DNA of 8,938 nucleotides from M3007 sp037130425 (lineage in GTDB: Bacteria > Bacteroidota > Bacteroidia > Chitinophagales > Saprospiraceae): the NCBI GenBank assembly GCA_037130425.1, contig JBAXTB010000243.1, positions 1 through 8,938 of the forward strand, read 5' to 3'. Under the pieces are notes generated by a model. It was given only the letters and a program-made list of their open reading frames with translations, was not told the origin of the DNA and ran no database searches. This document shows positions 7,406 to 8,938 of the stretch, in pieces (the stretch's first letter is position 1; each line of letters starts with the position of its first letter). The position numbers and the translations under genes are program-made.

Positions 7406-7412
7406 AAGGTAA

Positions 7413-7427
7413 GCGGGTAAAACCCGC
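7413..7427. repeat. Small GC hairpin, 6-bp stem with AAA loop
   Basis: GCGGGT pairs with ACCCGC around AAA. It opens a GC-rich block (about 7413-7482) in otherwise AT-rich intergenic DNA. A second GC hairpin follows at 7441-7456. No T-run follows on the + strand. Confidence 0.45.
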
Positions 7428-7440
7428 AGGATGGTACACA

Positions 7441-7482
7441 CCGGGTTGGAACCCGGCGCGAGCGGAACCCGGCGCGAGCGGA
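7441..7482. repeat. GC hairpin plus 16-bp perfect tandem duplication
   Basis: CCGGGTT (7441-7447) pairs with AACCCGG (7450-7456) around GG. The right arm lies within GGAACCCGGCGCGAGC (7448-7463), which is repeated exactly at 7464-7479 and followed by a further GGA. The left arm can therefore pair with either copy of the right arm. The block looks like part of an intergenic repeat that grew by duplication. Confidence 0.65.
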
Positions 7483-7542
7483 GAAAATGAAAAAATGCTA
7501 TTTGATGAAAATTTATTTGTTGCCCAGTAACGCTTAATGTAT

Positions 7543-7554
7543 CAGTTTCGTAAC
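7543..7554. repeat. Partial copy of the CAGTTTCGTAA motif
   Basis: CAGTTTCGTAAC repeats the first 11 bases of 7271-7283 (CAGTTTCGTAAAC) in the same orientation. It is the fourth occurrence of this motif between 7254 and 7554, and the last before the REP-like cluster. Confidence 0.4.
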
Positions 7555-7565
7555 TACATACCATC

Positions 7566-7590
7566 AAAAAATCCCGAAGGGATTGTATGT
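7566..7590 (-). terminator. Candidate terminator for the ATPase gene, formed by a repeat hairpin
   Basis: On the - strand the hairpin AATCCC-TTC-GGGATT is followed directly by T residues, giving a six-T run that includes the last two stem bases. It lies about 140 bases beyond the ATPase stop codon. It is also copy 1 of the REP-like repeat, so termination may be a side effect. The two other repeat copies, read on this strand, are not followed by T-runs. Confidence 0.35.
7570..7590 (-). repeat. REP-like hairpin repeat, copy 1 (inverted)
   Basis: On the - strand the unit is ACATAC followed by stem AATCCC, loop TTC and stem GGGATT. Copies 2 (7607-7627) and 3 (7656-7676) lie on the + strand. Copies 1 and 2 face each other and can form an 11-bp stem (GGATTGTATGT at 7580-7590 with ACATACAATCC at 7607-7617) that competes with their own short hairpins. 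Confidence 0.7.
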
Positions 7591-7606
7591 GTTTTATAGC
7601 GTTTTT

Positions 7607-7627
7607 ACATACAATCCTTTCAGGATT
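7607..7627 (+). repeat. REP-like hairpin repeat, copy 2
   Basis: The unit is ACATAC, stem AATCCT, loop TTC, stem AGGATT. Against copies 1 and 3 both bases of the loop-closing pair have changed (C-G to T-A), so the stem is kept. That is the pattern expected when the folded hairpin itself is maintained. Confidence 0.7.
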
Positions 7628-7655
7628 GGGACATTTTACCCTATCCGATCTATAA

Positions 7656-7676
7656 ACATATAATCCCTTCGGGATT
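7656..7676 (+). repeat. REP-like hairpin repeat, copy 3
   Basis: The unit is ACATAT, stem AATCCC, loop TTC, stem GGGATT, followed by TTTA. It differs from copy 1 by a single base before the stem. It begins 29 bases after copy 2 and ends 51 bases from the ATPase stop codon. Confidence 0.7.
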
Positions 7677-7727
7677 TTTACAATATGCTAAGTAATTTCT
7701 TGATTTTTAGATATTTTTCTATATGAT

Positions 7728-8855
7728 TTACCCTAAAAAATCGAGGTAGCTCTCTGGACTTATCAACGTAAACTCAGAACCGGGATAGGCGTTTGAAAAC
7801 GTAAGCGGGAGTTTGGCAGTTTTACCGGCATTCCATTTGAATTCGTAGGTGTGCAACTGCCCGTCGTATTCTTCGATGTAGTCCACTTCCTGTTGTTGGG
7901 CGGTGCGCCAGAAATAAGAATGTCCGTAGAATTCCTTGTAAATGTTTGACTTACGTCGTTCGGCGATGAGAAAATTTTCCCAAAGTCCGCCAAGGTCATT
8001 GCGCACAGCCAGCGGACGAAAATCGCCGAGAATGGCGTTGCGGATGCCGCAGTCCCAGAAATAAATTTTACGCGTTTTTTTCAGTTCGTTGCGCACATTC
8101 CGGCTAAAAGCGGGGAGCCTGAAAATGATAAAAGACTTTTCAAGCAAGTCGATATAGCGCTGCACAGTAGATGTGTCGCTCGAAATCAGGGTTGCTAAAT
8201 TGTTGTACGATACTTCGCTTCCGATTTGTACCGCCAGGGCTTTCAGGATTTTATCTAACAATTCGGGTTTGCGCAAATCCTGAAAAGTGAAGATGTCTTT
8301 GTACAAATAGCTGTTTGCCAGTTGGTTCAGGATTTGTCGTTCCAGACCTTCATTGGTCACGACTTCGGGGTACATGCCGTATAAAAGCCGTTGCTCAAGT
8401 CGCCGGCTTTCTTCAAACTGGCCGTGGTATCGAATCATTTCGCCTGTGGAAAAAGGCAGGAGCATAAATTCCCATTTCCGGCCGGTAAGCGGTTCGTTGA
8501 TTTCATTTGCCAGTTCAAACGCGGAGGAACCGGAGACCAGCAAACGCGGCGTTTTGACTTGATCGATGATGATTTTTAAGGTAATTCCGATGTTTTTTAC
8601 GCGTTGGGCTTCATCAATCAGCACTAATTCCGCATCGCCGATCAGGTTTTTCAGGTTGGGCAGGTTTTGGATTTCCATACGCATACGCACGGTCGCGTCG
8701 TCACAATCGAGCCGAAGTACCTTTAAGGTGGAATGTTGCCCGATTTCACTTAAAATGGTGCTTTTACCGGCCTGCCGCGGACCAAATAAAATAACCGCTT
8801 TGCCTGGCGACAAGCGCTGCTCAATTGTTTTATATAAATCACGTTTAATCAGCAT
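7728..8855 (-). CDS. AAA ATPase with DUF4143 C-terminal domain
   Basis: I choose the ATG at 8853-8855, giving 375 residues; a TTG six codons upstream is possible but overlaps the likely promoter. The N-terminal ATPase domain has Walker A GPRQAGKST (25-33), Walker B LVLIDEAQ (77-84) and a sensor-like LLVSGSSAFEL (105-115). A winged-helix-like segment lies at about 203-246 (VSYNNLATLISSDTSTVQRYIDLLEKS). The C-terminal DUF4143 region holds WENFLIAE (E293), EVDYI (D325) and YEFKW (E338, K340), an E-D-ExK pattern like that of PD-(D/E)XK nuclease folds. Length and domain order are normal for this family, found in many, often duplicated, copies in Bacteroidota and other phyla. Its biological role is not settled; nuclease activity is inference from the residue pattern. 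No partner gene adjoins it within the window. A large palindrome lies just upstream and may control it. Confidence 0.93.
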   Translation of the reverse strand: MLIKRDLYKTIEQRLSPGKAVILFGPRQAGKSTILSEIGQHSTLKVLRLDCDDATVRMRMEIQNLPNLKNLIGDAELVLIDEAQRVKNIGITLKIIIDQVKTPRLLVSGSSAFELANEINEPLTGRKWEFMLLPFSTGEMIRYHGQFEESRRLEQRLLYGMYPEVVTNEGLERQILNQLANSYLYKDIFTFQDLRKPELLDKILKALAVQIGSEVSYNNLATLISSDTSTVQRYIDLLEKSFIIFRLPAFSRNVRNELKKTRKIYFWDCGIRNAILGDFRPLAVRNDLGGLWENFLIAERRKSNIYKEFYGHSYFWRTAQQQEVDYIEEYDGQLHTYEFKWNAGKTAKLPLTFSNAYPGSEFTLISPESYLDFLG

Positions 8856-8870
8856 TTTTCGGATTTTCAA

Positions 8871-8878
8871 CAAAATTA
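8871..8878 (-). promoter_or_regulatory. Candidate -7 element for the ATPase gene
   Basis: On the - strand this reads TAATTTTG, an exact match to TAnnTTTG, 15 bases before the chosen ATG. The upstream element expected about 20 bases earlier would fall inside the palindrome at 8883-8938, where TTTT and ATT are available but no clean TTTG. If it is used, the ATG at 8855, rather than the TTG at 8873, must be the start. Confidence 0.4.
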
Positions 8879-8882
8879 TAAC

Positions 8883-8938
8883 ATTTTTCGATTGTAATCG
8901 AAAATTATTATAATATTTTTCGGTTACAATCGAAAAAT
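8883..8938. repeat. Near-perfect palindrome of at least 56 bp over the ATPase promoter
   Basis: The axis lies between 8910 and 8911, and 26 of 28 base pairs match; the exceptions are 8898/8923 (T/G) and 8905/8916 (T/T). The left arm itself contains the smaller perfect palindrome TTTTCGATT-GT-AATCGAAAA (8885-8904), and the right arm a near copy. The centre TATTATAATA (8906-8915) is also symmetrical. The palindrome reaches the window edge and may be longer. It begins 27 bases upstream of the ATPase ATG, next to the candidate -7 element. Likely roles are an operator bound by a dimeric regulator or a cruciform-type repeat. Confidence 0.8.

Noticed and set aside
7376..7567. 63-codon - strand frame between GH92 and the ATPase
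   Set aside because: It crosses the GC-rich tandem repeat and has no domain; it is explained by repeat sequence.
7570..7676. CRISPR-like appearance of three short repeats
   Set aside because: One copy is inverted, spacings are 16 and 28 bases, and each unit is a hairpin; no cas gene is present.
8566..8913. 115-codon + strand frame antisense to the start of the ATPase
   Set aside because: It mirrors the Walker A and B coding region and runs into the palindrome; no independent support.

Overview
This window looks like a chromosomal segment from a Bacteroidota bacterium. The evidence is a secreted protein with a type IX secretion (T9SS) sorting tail, a family 92 glycoside hydrolase of the kind common in this phylum, start codons without Shine-Dalgarno sequences, and promoter candidates matching the Bacteroidota -7 consensus TAnnTTTG. 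The style of the T9SS protein (an LPVSLIGFEV linker followed by a sorting tail) suggests the Saprospiria/Chitinophagia side of the phylum, but that placement is inference. No rRNA, tRNA, CRISPR array, transposase or phage gene is visible.

Layout. Positions 1-565 are AT-rich and non-coding as far as I can tell; they hold two copies of a CCCCTTYAGGGG hairpin repeat, a homopolymer-rich patch and a triple 9-bp tandem repeat. A + strand gene (566-1669) then encodes a secreted T9SS cargo protein. It converges on a - strand gene (1789-4143) for a membrane-bound adenylate cyclase with an N-terminal TPR region. Upstream of the cyclase on the same strand is a large secreted GH92 alpha-mannosidase (4250-7174), with a 106-bp gap between the two. 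Next comes a 553-bp intergenic region (7175-7727) full of small structured repeats. The last gene, also on the - strand, is a DUF4143-type AAA ATPase (7728-8855), and a palindrome of at least 56 bp lies over its promoter at the right edge of the window.

Functional reading. The four genes do not form a recognisable pathway. The GH92 enzyme would trim alpha-mannose from glycans outside the cytoplasm but has no SusC/SusD neighbours here. The cyclase probably reads a signal through periplasmic TPRs and makes cAMP in the cytoplasm. The ATPase belongs to a widespread, poorly understood accessory family. I did not find a clear new multi-gene system. The most unusual material is non-coding: the REP-like hairpin family at 7570-7676 with a compensatory base pair change, the large palindrome at 8883-8938, the repeated CGTTTACGAAACT motif, and the apparent lack of a standard start codon for the full signal peptide of the cyclase.
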